DNA of 64,000 nucleotides, from contig NZ_JAUSUH010000002.1 in assembly GCF_030813595.1 (NCBI RefSeq), positions 124,001 through 188,000 of the forward strand. Direction: 5' to 3'. The first letter of the stretch is position 1; each line of letters opens with the position of its first letter. A model generated the notes under the pieces. The model made no database searches and was not told the origin of the DNA. It saw only the letters and a program-made list of their open reading frames with translations. The stretch comes from Ancylobacter vacuolatus. Its GTDB lineage: Bacteria; Pseudomonadota; Alphaproteobacteria; Rhizobiales; Xanthobacteraceae. Shown here piece after piece: positions 17,400 through 26,677 of this stretch. Made by a program: the position numbers and the translations under genes.

Positions 17400-18200
17400 T
17401 CAGGGCGCCGACGTCGCCGCCAGCCCCTTGTCGGCCAGCGCCGCCTTCACCAGCGCCACCGCATCGGGACTCGCCCATTCCGCCGGGCCGGCGATATGGC
17501 CGAGCTCGCAGCCCTGCGCATCGATCAGCATGGTGGTGGGCAGACCGAAGCCGCGCCCGACGACGCGCAGGTCCTGGAAGGCCTGCGCCTTCGGGTCGGT
17601 GTAGAGGGCGAGGTGCTTCAGCCCCGTCTCCGCGAAGAAGGTTTTCGGCTTGGCCGGGTCGCGGGTGTCGATATTGACCGTGATCACTTCAAAGCCCGGC
17701 GCGCCATCGCCGCCCTTGCTGCCGAGCGTCGCCTGCAGCTCGTCAAGCGCCGGCATCTCCTTGCGGCAGGGCACGCACCAGGTCGCCCAGATATTGACCA
17801 GCTTCAGCCCGTCGCCGCCCACCTGCGACAGCCGGGTCGGCTGGCCGTCGGGGGCAAGGAAGGCGAGGTCGGGAATGCGGGTCGGCTTCTCCGTCGGGGC
17901 GAAGGCGGCGAGCTCCCCGGTGGCCAGGGCGGCGAGGCGCTTGCCGGCCGCGCTGGCCACACTGCACTGATCGTCCACCACACCGGCCTGACTGGCCTCA
18001 CTCGCCACGGCTATCGGCGCCGGCGCGGCCGGCCCGGTGGCAACGACATTGCGCGGCCCGCCCCCTATCCCGTATACGCCTGCCAGCCCGGCGACGGCGC
18101 CCGCCACCACGGCGGCCGCCAGAAGGAGGGCGAAGCGTCCCGTGCGGCGCGGCGAGCCCTCTGTTTCGGGTCCGCCTGCGTCCTCAGGTCGTTCGGTCAT
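17400..18200 (-). CDS. tlpA: TlpA family thiol:disulfide interchange protein
   Basis: The 266-residue protein has an N-terminal membrane anchor (residues 22-46, after a basic RRTGR) and a periplasmic thioredoxin domain with the WCVPC active site in [16 protein letters not shown]. Inserted cysteines (DDQCS before the domain and AQGCELG near the end) match TlpA. In Bradyrhizobium TlpA keeps the copper-loading factors for cytochrome oxidase reduced. The gene is divergent from argH with only 27 bases between the starts, the arrangement known for tlpA in related bacteria, which supports the symbol. Confidence 0.88.
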   Translation of the reverse strand: MTERPEDAGGPETEGSPRRTGRFALLLAAAVVAGAVAGLAGVYGIGGGPRNVVATGPAAPAPIAVASEASQAGVVDDQCSVASAAGKRLAALATGELAAFAPTEKPTRIPDLAFLAPDGQPTRLSQVGGDGLKLVNIWATWCVPCRKEMPALDELQATLGSKGGDGAPGFEVITVNIDTRDPAKPKTFFAETGLKHLALYTDPKAQAFQDLRVVGRGFGLPTTMLIDAQGCELGHIAGPAEWASPDAVALVKAALADKGLAATSAP

Positions 18201-18227
18201 GGCCGTCCTCGCGGAGAAAAGTCTAAC

Positions 18228-19610
18228 ATGAGCAACAAGATGTGGGGCGGCCGCTTCGAGACCGGGCCCGACGCGATCATGGAGGAGATAAACGCCTCCA
18301 TCGGTTTCGACCAGCGCCTGTATGCGCAGGACATTGCGGGATCGAAGGCGCATGCCTCGATGCTGGCGGCGCAGGGGATCATCGACAAGGCTGATGCCGA
18401 AAAGATCGCCGCCGGTCTAGACACGATCCTGTCAGAGATCGAATCCGGCGATTTCACCTTCCAGCGGGCGCTGGAAGACATCCACATGAACGTGGAATCC
18501 CGCCTCGCCACACTACTCGGCGCCCCCGCCGGCCGCCTCCACACCGCAAGGTCGCGCAACGACCAGGTGGCGACCGATTTCCGGCTGTATGTCCGCGACA
18601 CGATCGACACGCTCGATGCGCAGATTCGCGATCTGCAGCAGGCACTTGCGGAGAAGGCGCTGCTCTATTCCGGCACGGTTATGCCGGGCTTCACCCATCT
18701 GCAGACCGCCCAGCCGGTGACCTTCGGCCACCATCTTCTGGCCTATGTCGAGATGCTCGGGCGCGACCGCGGGCGGTTTCGCGATGCCCGCGCCCGGCTC
18801 AACGAGTGCCCGTTAGGCGCCGCCGCGCTGGCCGGCACCTCCTTCCCGATCGACCGCTTCGCCACCGCCAGCACCCTCGGCTTCGACCGGCCGACGGCGA
18901 ATTCGCTCGATTCCGTCTCCGATCGCGACTTCGTGCTGGAGACACTGGCAGCGGCGTCCATCGCGGCGATGCATCTCTCGCGCTTTGCCGAGGAGATCGT
19001 GATCTGGACTTCGCCGCTGGTGGGGCTGATGAAGCTCTCCGACCGCTTCACCTCCGGTTCCTCGATCATGCCGCAGAAGCGCAACCCGGACGCGGCCGAG
19101 CTGGTGCGCGCCAAGATCGGCCGAATCGCGGGTGCTTTCAACGGCTTGCTGATGGTGATGAAGGGTCTCGCCCTAGCCTATGCCAAGGATATGCAGGAGG
19201 ACAAGGAAGGCACGTTCGACGCCCTCTCCACCCTCTCGCTGATGATTGCGGCCACCAGCGGCATGGTGCGCGACATGGTGCCGGACGAGAAGCGGATGAA
19301 GGCGGCGGCGGGGGCGGGCTATTCCACCGCCACCGATCTCGCCGACTGGCTGGTGCGGGTGCTCGGCCTGCCCTTCCGCGAGGCGCATCACGTCACCGGC
19401 CGCATCGTCGCGCTGGCCTCCGCCAAGGACGCCCCGCTGCACAAGCTCACGCTCGCGGAGATGCAGTCGGTGGAACCGCGCATCACCAAGGACGTGTTCG
19501 GCGTGCTCTCCGTGTCGAAGTCGGTCGCCAGCCGCGTCTCCTATGGCGGCACCGCGCCGAAGAATGTGCGCACCCAAGCCAAGCGCTGGCTGAAGCTGCT
19601 GGCGAAATAA
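18228..19610 (+). CDS. argH: Argininosuccinate lyase
   Basis: The 460-residue cytoplasmic enzyme splits argininosuccinate into arginine and fumarate, the last step of arginine synthesis. It begins [18 protein letters not shown], has the [12 protein letters not shown] segment and the fumarase/aspartase signature [12 protein letters not shown]. Length is normal. The ATG at 18228 has GGAG eight bases upstream. The gene usually leads lptM and lysA in relatives; here a repeat and the convergent metal ATPase gene follow instead. Confidence 0.97.
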   Translation: MSNKMWGGRFETGPDAIMEEINASIGFDQRLYAQDIAGSKAHASMLAAQGIIDKADAEKIAAGLDTILSEIESGDFTFQRALEDIHMNVESRLATLLGAPAGRLHTARSRNDQVATDFRLYVRDTIDTLDAQIRDLQQALAEKALLYSGTVMPGFTHLQTAQPVTFGHHLLAYVEMLGRDRGRFRDARARLNECPLGAAALAGTSFPIDRFATASTLGFDRPTANSLDSVSDRDFVLETLAAASIAAMHLSRFAEEIVIWTSPLVGLMKLSDRFTSGSSIMPQKRNPDAAELVRAKIGRIAGAFNGLLMVMKGLALAYAKDMQEDKEGTFDALSTLSLMIAATSGMVRDMVPDEKRMKAAAGAGYSTATDLADWLVRVLGLPFREAHHVTGRIVALASAKDAPLHKLTLAEMQSVEPRITKDVFGVLSVSKSVASRVSYGGTAPKNVRTQAKRWLKLLAK

Positions 19611-19628
19611 GCGTCGCAGATAGTTGCC

Positions 19629-19722
19629 GTCATCCCAGCCGAAGCGAAGCGCAGAGCCGGGATCGTCTGCCGCCTTCCGGCGGAGGCCGATCCGGGATCG
19701 GCCTCCGCCGTTCGGGATGACG
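19629..19722. repeat. Interspersed palindromic repeat, GTCATCCC...GGGATGAC family (copy 1)
   Basis: The element is bounded by GTCATCCC (19629) and GGGATGAC (ending 19721) and contains a 13-base near-perfect dyad (CGGAGGCCGATCC, one base, GGATCGGCCTCCG; 19681-19707). It sits between the convergent argH and P-type ATPase genes. Related copies are at 25097-25186 and 61479-61572. Confidence 0.75.
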
Positions 19723-19730
19723 TATCTGGC

Positions 19731-22013
19731 TCACCCCGCTCTCCGCCCTAGCAATCGCAAGGCGTTGGCCGTCACCAGCACGGTGGCGCCGGTGTCAGCG
19801 AGGATGGCGGGCCAGAGGCCGGTGAGGCCGACGAGGGTGGTGACGAGCAGCACCGCCTTCAGTCCCAGCGCCAGCGTGATGTTCTGGTGGATGTTGCGCA
19901 TAGTGGCGTGCGACAGCGCGATCATCGCCGCGACATCCCCTACCCGGCCATGCAGAACGGCGGCGTCCGCCGTCTCCAGTGCCACGTCCGCGCCACCGCC
20001 CATGGCGATGCCGACCGTGGCGGCGGCGAGCGCCGGCGCGTCGTTGATGCCGTCGCCGACCTTGGCGACCTTCAGCCCCTCGCGCTGAAGCTCGCCGATG
20101 ATGCGCTGCTTGTCGGCCGGCATCAGCCCGGCGCGCACCTCGATGCCGAGGTCGGCGCCGATCGCCCGCGCCGTACGTTCATTGTCGCCGGTCAGCATCA
20201 GCGTGCGGATACCGGCGGCTTTCAAGGCATCGAGCCCGGCCCGGGCGTCCGCGCGCGGCTCGTCGCGCAGGGCGATGAGCCCCTGGGCCCGCCCGTCCGC
20301 CAGCAGTACCGCCACCGTCTTGCCCGCCGCGTTGAGCGCCGCGATGGCGGCCGACTGTTCTTCGCTCAGCGGCGCCCGTGCGGCGGCCGCCTTGGGCGAG
20401 CCGAGGAATAGCGCCGCGCTTCCGACGATGCCGCTCACCCCCTCGCCGCCCAGCGCGCCCGCCTCCCGCGCCGGCGGCACGGCGAGACCACGCGCGGCCG
20501 CCTCGCCGAGAATGGCATTGGCGAGCGGATGGGTGGAGCCCGATTCCAGCGCCGCGGCGCGGGCGAGCAGGTCCGCCTCGTCGCCCTCGAAGGCCACGAT
20601 GTCGGTCACCTCAGGCTTGCCCTCGGTCAGCGTGCCGGTCTTGTCGAAAGCGACGGTGTTAATGGTGCGCAGCGTCTCAAGCACCGCCCCGCCCTTGATC
20701 AGCAGGCCGCGCCGCGCGCCCACCGCCAGCCCGGCGGCGATGGCGGCGGGGGTGGAAATGACAAGCGCGCAGGGGCAGCCAATCAGCAGTAGCGCGAGGC
20801 CCTTGTAGATCCACTCATCCCAGCCCGCCCCTAACAGCAGCGGCGGCACCACCGCCACCAGAGCGGCGAGAACTACGACGAAGGGCGTGTACCACCGCGC
20901 GAAGCGGTCGATGAAGCGCTCAGTCGGCGCCTGGCTCTCCTGCGCCTCCTCCACCAGCCGCACCACGCGGGCAATGGTGTTGTCGGAAGGCGCCGTGGTG
21001 GCACGAATGGTGAGCGCCGCCTCGCCATTCACTGTGCCGGCGAACACGCCGTCACCCGCCAGCTTGGCCACCGGCACGCTCTCGCCCGTCACCGGCGCCT
21101 CGTTCACCGAGCCGGCACCCTCCAGCACCTCGCCATCGGCTGGAAGCCGTTCACCGGGGCGCACCAGGATCACGTCGCCAATCTCAAGGCTTTCCGCCGG
21201 CACCTCGCGCGTGCCCCCGCCCTCGACCAGGCGCGCGGTCTTCGGCACCAGCGCGGTGAGGGCACGGATGGAGTTGCGCGCCCGCCCGGCGGCGACACCT
21301 TCCAACAATTCGCCGACGAGAAACAGAAAAACCACGGTCGCCGCCTCCTCGGAAGCGCCGATGATCACCGCGCCGATGGCGGCAATGGTCATCAGCGTTT
21401 CGATGGAGAAGGGCGTGCCGACGAGCCCCGCCATCACTGCCCGGCGGGCGATCGGGACAAGGCCGATGGAGAGGGCGGCGATGAAGATCCAGGGGTCGAG
21501 CGCGGGAAAGAAATGGCCGAGCCCATAGGCAGCCGCCAATGCCGCGCCGCAGACAAGGGCGAGCCGCGCCTTGCCGCTGCTCCACCACGGGCCGTCGCCT
21601 GCGAGATGGGCATGGTCGTGCGCGCTCGGCGCCGCCGCCACGACCGGCGCCGGGGCCGCCGCCGCGTGGGTGGGATCGCCGTGGGCGTGCCCTACGTGCG
21701 AATGACCGTGGTCGTGACCGCAGTCGTGACCATGGTCATGGGCCTGTTCATCTGCGTGCGCCGGCGCGGCGGGGGCGCCGGTTGCGGCTTTCGTCGCGGT
21801 CGGCAAGGCGGATATGCCGTAGCCGAGGCCGGACACCCGCTTCTCCACAAGCACAAGGTCGGCGCCGTCATGGGCCACCGTCATCGTCCCCGCCGCCACC
21901 GCGACCGACACATCGGCGACGCCATCGAGGCGCCGCACCGCCGTCTCGATCTTCATCGCGCAGGAGGCGCAGTCCATGCCCTCTATACGGTAACGGGTCT
22001 TTATCGCCGGCAT
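19731..22013 (-). CDS. Heavy-metal-translocating P-type ATPase, zinc/cadmium/lead type
   Basis: The 760-residue P1B ATPase has an N-terminal metal-binding domain (GMDCASC, Cys15 and Cys18), a histidine-rich linker (about residues 86-137), eight expected membrane helices, the TGES phosphatase motif (309-312), the membrane CPC motif (413-415), the phosphorylated Asp457 in DKTGT and the LTGDN and GDGINDAPAL motifs. The last helix region reads ILADTGATVLVTANALRLL, including the Asp that marks the Zn/Cd/Pb exporters of the ZntA group. It pumps these ions out of the cytoplasm. A divergent MerR regulator and a MerR-type promoter with a 19-base spacer lie upstream. Confidence 0.95.
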   Translation of the reverse strand: MPAIKTRYRIEGMDCASCAMKIETAVRRLDGVADVSVAVAAGTMTVAHDGADLVLVEKRVSGLGYGISALPTATKAATGAPAAPAHADEQAHDHGHDCGHDHGHSHVGHAHGDPTHAAAAPAPVVAAAPSAHDHAHLAGDGPWWSSGKARLALVCGAALAAAYGLGHFFPALDPWIFIAALSIGLVPIARRAVMAGLVGTPFSIETLMTIAAIGAVIIGASEEAATVVFLFLVGELLEGVAAGRARNSIRALTALVPKTARLVEGGGTREVPAESLEIGDVILVRPGERLPADGEVLEGAGSVNEAPVTGESVPVAKLAGDGVFAGTVNGEAALTIRATTAPSDNTIARVVRLVEEAQESQAPTERFIDRFARWYTPFVVVLAALVAVVPPLLLGAGWDEWIYKGLALLLIGCPCALVISTPAAIAAGLAVGARRGLLIKGGAVLETLRTINTVAFDKTGTLTEGKPEVTDIVAFEGDEADLLARAAALESGSTHPLANAILGEAAARGLAVPPAREAGALGGEGVSGIVGSAALFLGSPKAAAARAPLSEEQSAAIAALNAAGKTVAVLLADGRAQGLIALRDEPRADARAGLDALKAAGIRTLMLTGDNERTARAIGADLGIEVRAGLMPADKQRIIGELQREGLKVAKVGDGINDAPALAAATVGIAMGGGADVALETADAAVLHGRVGDVAAMIALSHATMRNIHQNITLALGLKAVLLVTTLVGLTGLWPAILADTGATVLVTANALRLLGRRAG

Positions 22014-22055
22014 GATCGTCTCTCCTGCGCTCGCCCTTGCGTCGGCCGCAGGCAG

Positions 22056-22086
22056 ACCCTAGTTCCTCTAGCGACTAGAGGAGCAA
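22056..22086 (-). promoter_or_regulatory. MerR-type promoter and operator of the metal ATPase gene
   Basis: On the minus strand the -35 is TTGCTC (22086-22081), the spacer is 19 bases and the -10 is TAGGGT (22061-22056). The long spacer holds the dyad TCCTCTAG-TCG-CTAGAGGA (22064-22082 in plus coordinates). A 19-base spacer with a central dyad is the hallmark of promoters that MerR-family activators open by untwisting DNA. The start point would be about 35 bases before the ATPase start codon. Confidence 0.85.
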
Positions 22087-22093
22087 GAGCGAA

Positions 22094-22528
22094 ATGAAGG
22101 GCATTTACACCATTGGCGATGCGGCGCGGCAAAGCGGCGTGAAGGTGCCGACCATCCGCTATTATGAGGAGATCGGCCTGCTCCCCGCGCCGCCGCGCAC
22201 CGAAGGCGGCCGCCGTTCCTATGGGGCGACCGATCTGCGCCGGCTGGCCTTTATTCGCCATGCGCGGGAGCTCGGCTTCGAGATCGACGCCATCCGCACC
22301 CTTCTGCAATTGCAGGACGAGCCCGACCAGTCCTGCGCCGCGGCGGACGCCATTGCCCGCGACCACCTCGTCACGGTGGAGCGGCGCATCGCCAGCCTCA
22401 CGGCCCTGCGGGAAGAGCTGGCGCGCATGGTCGAGGGCTGCTCGCACGGCCATGTCGCCAGCTGCCGGGTGATCGAGATCCTCGCCGACCACGGTGAATG
22501 CGCGCATCATGAGGGCGCGCGCGCCTGA
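22094..22528 (+). CDS. MerR family metal-responsive regulator (ZntR/CadR-like)
   Basis: The 144-residue protein has the MerR winged helix at residues 4-70 (YTIGDAARQSGVKVPTIRYYE, GGRRSY, LGFEIDAIRTLL), a dimerisation helix, and a C-terminal metal site. Candidate ligands are Cys81 and the cluster Cys116, His118, His120 and Cys124, positioned as in zinc-sensing ZntR, with extra Cys136 and two His at the end. It is divergent from the P-type ATPase gene, and its start is only 8 bases from the -35 of that promoter, so it should control it directly. The metal is zinc, cadmium or lead; the sequence alone does not decide. Confidence 0.93.
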   Translation: MKGIYTIGDAARQSGVKVPTIRYYEEIGLLPAPPRTEGGRRSYGATDLRRLAFIRHARELGFEIDAIRTLLQLQDEPDQSCAAADAIARDHLVTVERRIASLTALREELARMVEGCSHGHVASCRVIEILADHGECAHHEGARA

Positions 22529-22543
22529 TCTCCCGGGCGCCGC

Positions 22544-23467
22544 TCAGGCCTGGGTCAGGCGCGCGTCCTCGCGCGCTGACGACTCCTGGGTGAAACCCGC
22601 CCGCGCCTCGCGCACCGCCCCGGCGATGAAGTCCTCCACCGTGCGGATGCGCCGGAGGTCGCGGATGTCGGCATGCGTCACCAGCCAATAGGCGCGGCGG
22701 AAATTCAGTTCGGGCAGCACCCGCACCAGTTCGGGATGCTCCAGCGCGGCATAGTCGTGCAGGATGCCGATACCGCCGCCCGCCCGCACCGCCTCCATCT
22801 GGCCAACGACGCTGGCGCATTCGAGCCGGCGCGCCTCCACCTCACGAAACACCTCGAAATAGTCGAGCGCCGGGGAATAGACGAGATCGGGCACATAGGT
22901 GACGAGCAGCCGCCCGGTGACATCGCGCAGACACTCCACCGGTCCGGTGCGGGCGAGATAGTCCCGCGAGGCATAGACGCCGAGTGTGTAGTCGGTGAGC
23001 TTGCGCGCCACCAGCCGCCCCTCGCTCGGTCGCTGCAGCGTGACGGCAATATCCACCTCGCGCTTGGGCAGCGAGAAGCTGCGCGGCAGCGGCGCCAGCT
23101 GGATCGAGAGGCCGGGATGCTCCTCCGCCAGCCGGCCGAGGCGCGGGGCGAGGAAATAGGTGCCGAAACCATCCGGCGCGCCGATCCGTACCGCCCCGGC
23201 CAGCGCGAGATCGACATTGCCCAGTGCCGCCTGCGCCTGCAGCATCTCGGTCTCGATGCGCTCGGCATGGGCGAGCAGCCGCTCGCCGGCGGGGGTCAGC
23301 TCGCTGCCGGTGGTGCGGCGTTCCAGGAGCTTCGAGCCGAGGCTCGCCTCCAGCGCGCCGAGCCGCCTTCCGACAGTGGCGTGGTCCAGCCCGAGCTGGC
23401 GCGCCGCCGCCAGCATCTGGCCGGCGCGAGCGACCGCGAGAAAGATGCGCAAATGGTCCCAATCCAT
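22544..23467 (-). CDS. LysR family transcriptional regulator
   Basis: The 307-residue protein has an N-terminal winged helix (MDWDHLRIFLAVARAGQMLAAARQLGLDH, then RRLGALEASLG) and a periplasmic-binding-like effector domain. It is of the AnDH subgroup that begins MDWD and has short helix-turn-helix text LDHATVGRRL. It is divergent from mmsA with a 117-base gap containing a dyad at 23487-23502, so it probably regulates mmsA and its own gene. The effector may be an intermediate of valine or myo-inositol breakdown, which is inference from the neighbour. Confidence 0.92.
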   Translation of the reverse strand: MDWDHLRIFLAVARAGQMLAAARQLGLDHATVGRRLGALEASLGSKLLERRTTGSELTPAGERLLAHAERIETEMLQAQAALGNVDLALAGAVRIGAPDGFGTYFLAPRLGRLAEEHPGLSIQLAPLPRSFSLPKREVDIAVTLQRPSEGRLVARKLTDYTLGVYASRDYLARTGPVECLRDVTGRLLVTYVPDLVYSPALDYFEVFREVEARRLECASVVGQMEAVRAGGGIGILHDYAALEHPELVRVLPELNFRRAYWLVTHADIRDLRRIRTVEDFIAGAVREARAGFTQESSAREDARLTQA

Positions 23468-23486
23468 GGCACCCTGCCTAGCGCAA

Positions 23487-23502
23487 TGTGCGCAGCCGCA
23501 CA
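23487..23502. promoter_or_regulatory. Dyad between LysR gene and mmsA, candidate LysR operator
   Basis: The palindrome TGTGCG-CAGC-CGCACA lies 20 bases upstream of the regulator start and about 82 bases upstream of mmsA. A second, weaker dyad GTCGT-N7-ACGAC is at 23520-23536, closer to mmsA. Two such sites about 34 bases apart fit the usual LysR pattern of a recognition site and an activation site. Confidence 0.5.
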
Positions 23503-23584
23503 ACGGATGCGAAAACATCGTCGTTGAAGTGACGACTTTCGACAAGCACAACCGCAGGCAGGAAAACCAGAGGGAGAGATCGCC

Positions 23585-25075
23585 ATGGCGGTCATCGGGC
23601 ATTACATCGGCGGCAAGGTGGTGACCACGGCGGGACGCACGTCCCCGGTCTTCGACCCCTCCACCGGCGCGCAGACCGGCGAGACGCTGCTCGCCACGAC
23701 GGCCACGGTGGGCGAGGCGGTTGCCGCCGCCGCCAAGGCGTTCCCCGGCTGGGCCGACACGCCGGCGCTGACCCGCGCCCGCATCATGTTCAAGTTCAAG
23801 GCGCTGCTGGAGCGCGATATCGACGCGCTGGCGGAAGCCATCACCCGCGAGCACGGCAAGACCTTTGAGGATGCCAAGGGCGAGGTCACACGCGGCATCG
23901 AGGTGGTCGAGTTCGCCTGCGGCATTCCCCACCTCCTGCGCGGCGACTTCACCGAGCAGGTGGCGCGCGGCGTCGATGTGTTCTCCGCCCGCCATCCCGT
24001 CGGCGTGGTGGCCGGCATCACGCCGTTCAACTTCCCGGTCATGGTGCCGATGTGGATGTTCCCGGTGGCGCTGGCCTGCGGCAATGCTTTCGTGCTGAAG
24101 CCCTCCGAGAAAGACCCGACACCCTCGCTGATGCTGGCCGAACTGCTGACTGAAGCCGGCTTGCCGGCCGGGGTCTTCAACGTGGTTCAGGGCGACAAGG
24201 AAGCCGTCGACGCCCTCCTCACCCATCCCGATGTCGCCGCGGTCAGCTTCGTCGGCTCCACCGCCATCGGCGAATATGTCTACAAGACCGCCGCCGCGCA
24301 TGGAAAGCGGGCGCAGGCGCTGTGCGGCGCCAAGAACCACCTGGTGGTGATGCCGGACGCCGACCTCGACAAGACCGTCGACGCGCTGATGGGCGCCGGC
24401 TACGGCTCGGCCGGCGAGCGCTGCATGGCGGTTTCCGTCGCGGTCGCGGTCGGCGGCGTCGGCGACGCGCTGATGGAAAAGCTGGTGCCGAAGGTGCGCG
24501 CGCTGAAAGTCGGCCCCGGTCTCGACCGCGACAGCGAGATGGGCCCGCTGGTGACCAAGGAACACCTCGCCAAGGTCTCCGGCTATGTCGATGCCGGCGT
24601 CGCCGCTGGCGCCGAGCTGGTGGTCGACGGGCGCGGCCTCAAGCTGCAGGGCTATGAGAACGGCTATTTCATCGGCGGCTGCCTGTTCGACAAGGTGACG
24701 CCGGACATGAAGATCTACAAGGAAGAGATCTTCGGCCCGGTGCTCTCGGTGGTGCGCGTCGACCGCTATGATGACGCGCTCAAGCTGGTCAACGACCACG
24801 AATATGGCAATGGCGCCGCCATCTTCACCCGCGACGGCGATTCCGCCCGCGCCTTCGACCGCGACGCCAAGGCCGGCATGATCGGCATCAACGTGCCGAT
24901 CCCGGTGCCGGTGGCGTTCCACTCCTTCGGCGGCTGGAAGCGCTCGGTGTTCGGCGATCGCAACGTCTATGGCATGGAGGGCGTGGGCTTCTACACCAAG
25001 ATGAAGACCACGACCGCCCGCTGGCCCACCGGCATCCGCGAGGGCGCCCAGTTCGTCATGCCCACCAGCGGCTGA
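23585..25075 (+). CDS. mmsA: CoA-acylating methylmalonate-semialdehyde dehydrogenase
   Basis: The 496-residue aldehyde dehydrogenase converts methylmalonate or malonate semialdehyde, CoA and NAD into propionyl- or acetyl-CoA plus carbon dioxide, in valine and myo-inositol breakdown. The catalytic Cys280 is in GYGSAGERCMAVS, Asn149 in ITPFNFPVMVPMW. The general base Glu of ordinary aldehyde dehydrogenases is replaced by Asn251 (GAKNH), which is the feature of this CoA-dependent group. The start at 23585 has GAGGGAGAG upstream. It is alone, without iolD, mmsB or acyl-CoA genes next to it. Confidence 0.95.
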   Translation: MAVIGHYIGGKVVTTAGRTSPVFDPSTGAQTGETLLATTATVGEAVAAAAKAFPGWADTPALTRARIMFKFKALLERDIDALAEAITREHGKTFEDAKGEVTRGIEVVEFACGIPHLLRGDFTEQVARGVDVFSARHPVGVVAGITPFNFPVMVPMWMFPVALACGNAFVLKPSEKDPTPSLMLAELLTEAGLPAGVFNVVQGDKEAVDALLTHPDVAAVSFVGSTAIGEYVYKTAAAHGKRAQALCGAKNHLVVMPDADLDKTVDALMGAGYGSAGERCMAVSVAVAVGGVGDALMEKLVPKVRALKVGPGLDRDSEMGPLVTKEHLAKVSGYVDAGVAAGAELVVDGRGLKLQGYENGYFIGGCLFDKVTPDMKIYKEEIFGPVLSVVRVDRYDDALKLVNDHEYGNGAAIFTRDGDSARAFDRDAKAGMIGINVPIPVPVAFHSFGGWKRSVFGDRNVYGMEGVGFYTKMKTTTARWPTGIREGAQFVMPTSG

Positions 25076-25096
25076 GGCCCTCCGCCTCGCCAAAGC

Positions 25097-25186
25097 GTCA
25101 TCCCGGACGGCCAAAGGTCGATCCGGGATGACGGCGCTGCCGGCGCACCACATCCCGGCTCTCCGCTCCACTGCGGCCAGATGACG
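25097..25186. repeat. Interspersed palindromic repeat, GTCATCCC...GGGATGAC family (copy 2)
   Basis: Perfect 10-base arms GTCATCCCGG (25097-25106) and CCGGGATGAC (25123-25132) bracket a short loop. A degenerate second half (CATCCCGGCTCTCCG...CAGATGACG) extends to 25186. It separates the convergent mmsA and deaminase genes. Confidence 0.75.
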
Positions 25187-25187
25187 A

Positions 25188-25712
25188 CTATGGGTCGGCT
25201 GCCTCGCCCCGCACCGCCGCCTGGAAAGACGGGGCGCCGCCCTCCCGCCAGAACGGCTCCGCGGTCGTGTCGAGAAAGGTCGCGAACAGCGCCTGCGCCT
25301 CGCTGCGGCACACGCCGCCGATAATCTCCAACGGGCGGTGCTGGTGGCGCGGCGGCGCGCCTGTGAGCGTCACCGAAGCGCAGCCGCCATAGGCGTCCTC
25401 CATCGCGAAGACCAGCCGCGTGATCGGCAGGTGCAGCAGCGTGCCGAAGCACATCACGCACGGTTCCAGCGTGGTGTAGAGGGTGAGGCCGTCCGCGCGG
25501 GCGAAACGATAGTCGCCCATGAACACCCGATGGAACAGGTTCATCTCCGCATGGCTGAGATGATTGGACGCCATCGTCTTACGCGCGCGGCCGAGAACCT
25601 GCGTTCCCCGCGCCAGCACGGCGCCGACAGGAAACACGCACGTTTCCAGGGCCCCGGCCGCCTCCGCCAGCGCCTCCGCCATCATGAGTTCATCGTTCGT
25701 CCGCCGGTCCAT
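25188..25712 (-). CDS. Nucleoside/base deaminase of the CMP-dCMP deaminase superfamily
   Basis: The 174-residue protein has the zinc-dependent deaminase motifs: HAE at residues 54-56 (His54 ligand, Glu56 proton shuttle) and TLEPCVMCFG (Cys85 and Cys88 ligands). The family covers guanine, cytosine and tRNA adenosine deaminases. The long spacing and the replacement of PCxxCAGA by PCVMCFG argue against TadA, so a free base or nucleoside is more likely. It is the last gene of the run hisC, tyrC, deaminase on the minus strand. The ATG at 25712 is the first before the conserved region. Confidence 0.85.
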   Translation of the reverse strand: MDRRTNDELMMAEALAEAAGALETCVFPVGAVLARGTQVLGRARKTMASNHLSHAEMNLFHRVFMGDYRFARADGLTLYTTLEPCVMCFGTLLHLPITRLVFAMEDAYGGCASVTLTGAPPRHQHRPLEIIGGVCRSEAQALFATFLDTTAEPFWREGGAPSFQAAVRGEAADP

Positions 25713-25741
25713 CCGCAGCGTCCCTGAAGGCCCCTCGCGCC

Positions 25742-26677
25742 TCAGTCGTGCGAGCGGCCGAAGTCCGGCGCCGCCGTCTCCTGGCCGATCTCGATGATCG
25801 AGCGGCGGATGGCGCGGGTGCGGGTGAAAAGGTCGAACAGTTTGTCCCCCTCGGCCCAGCGAATGGCCCGCTGCAGCGCGATCAGGTCCTCGGTGAAGCG
25901 CCCCAGCACCTCGATCACCGCCTCGCGATTGTTCAGGAACACGTCGCGCCACATGGTCGGGTCGGAAGCGGCGATGCGGGTGAAGTCGCGGAAGCCGCCG
26001 GCCGAGTATTTGATCACCTCGGACTGGGTCACCGCCTCAAGGTCCGCCGCCGTGCCGACGATGTTATAGGCAATGAGGTGCGGCACATGCGAGGTGATGG
26101 CCAGCACCAGATCGTGGTGCTCGGGCGTCATGGTCTCGACATTGGCGCCCATGGCGGACCACAGGCCGGAAAGCGCCGCCACCGCCGCCGGATCGGTACC
26201 CTCGGGCGGGGTGAGGATCGACCAGCGGTTCTTGAACAGCGTGGCGAAGCCCGCATCCGGGCCGGAATATTCCGTGCCCGCCACCGGATGGCCGGGGACG
26301 ATGTGGACATTGGCCGGCAGATGGGCGCGCAGCGCGCTCACCACCGCCCCCTTCACCGAGCCGACATCGGAGACGATGGCGCCCGGCTTCACATGCGGGG
26401 CGATGGCCTGCGCCACCGCACCCATGGCGCCGACCGGCACGCACAATATGATGATGTCGGCGCCGCCCACCGCCTGCGCCGGGGTCGCGGCCACGAGATC
26501 GGCAAGCCCCAGCGCTTCGGCACGCGCGCGCACGGCGGCCTCGCCGTCATAGGCCACCAGCGTGCCCGCCAGCCCACGCGCCTTGGCGGCACGCAGGATG
26601 GACGAACCGATGAGCCCAACACCGATGACGGTGAGCCGGCCAATGAGTGGATGGGCGAGGGGCGGATCAAGCACCAT
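25742..26677 (-). CDS. tyrC: Prephenate/arogenate dehydrogenase family protein
   Basis: The 311-residue NAD(P)-dependent enzyme carries out the oxidative decarboxylation that leads to tyrosine. The dinucleotide site GVGLIGSS is at residues 18-25, [10 protein letters not shown] and [15 protein letters not shown] form the substrate region, and the helical dimer domain has [20 protein letters not shown] with the catalytic-region His. Whether it prefers arogenate or prephenate cannot be told from sequence, although TyrC proteins beside hisC are often arogenate or cyclohexadienyl enzymes. It overlaps hisC by 11 bases. Confidence 0.9.
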   Translation of the reverse strand: MVLDPPLAHPLIGRLTVIGVGLIGSSILRAAKARGLAGTLVAYDGEAAVRARAEALGLADLVAATPAQAVGGADIIILCVPVGAMGAVAQAIAPHVKPGAIVSDVGSVKGAVVSALRAHLPANVHIVPGHPVAGTEYSGPDAGFATLFKNRWSILTPPEGTDPAAVAALSGLWSAMGANVETMTPEHHDLVLAITSHVPHLIAYNIVGTAADLEAVTQSEVIKYSAGGFRDFTRIAASDPTMWRDVFLNNREAVIEVLGRFTEDLIALQRAIRWAEGDKLFDLFTRTRAIRRSIIEIGQETAAPDFGRSHD

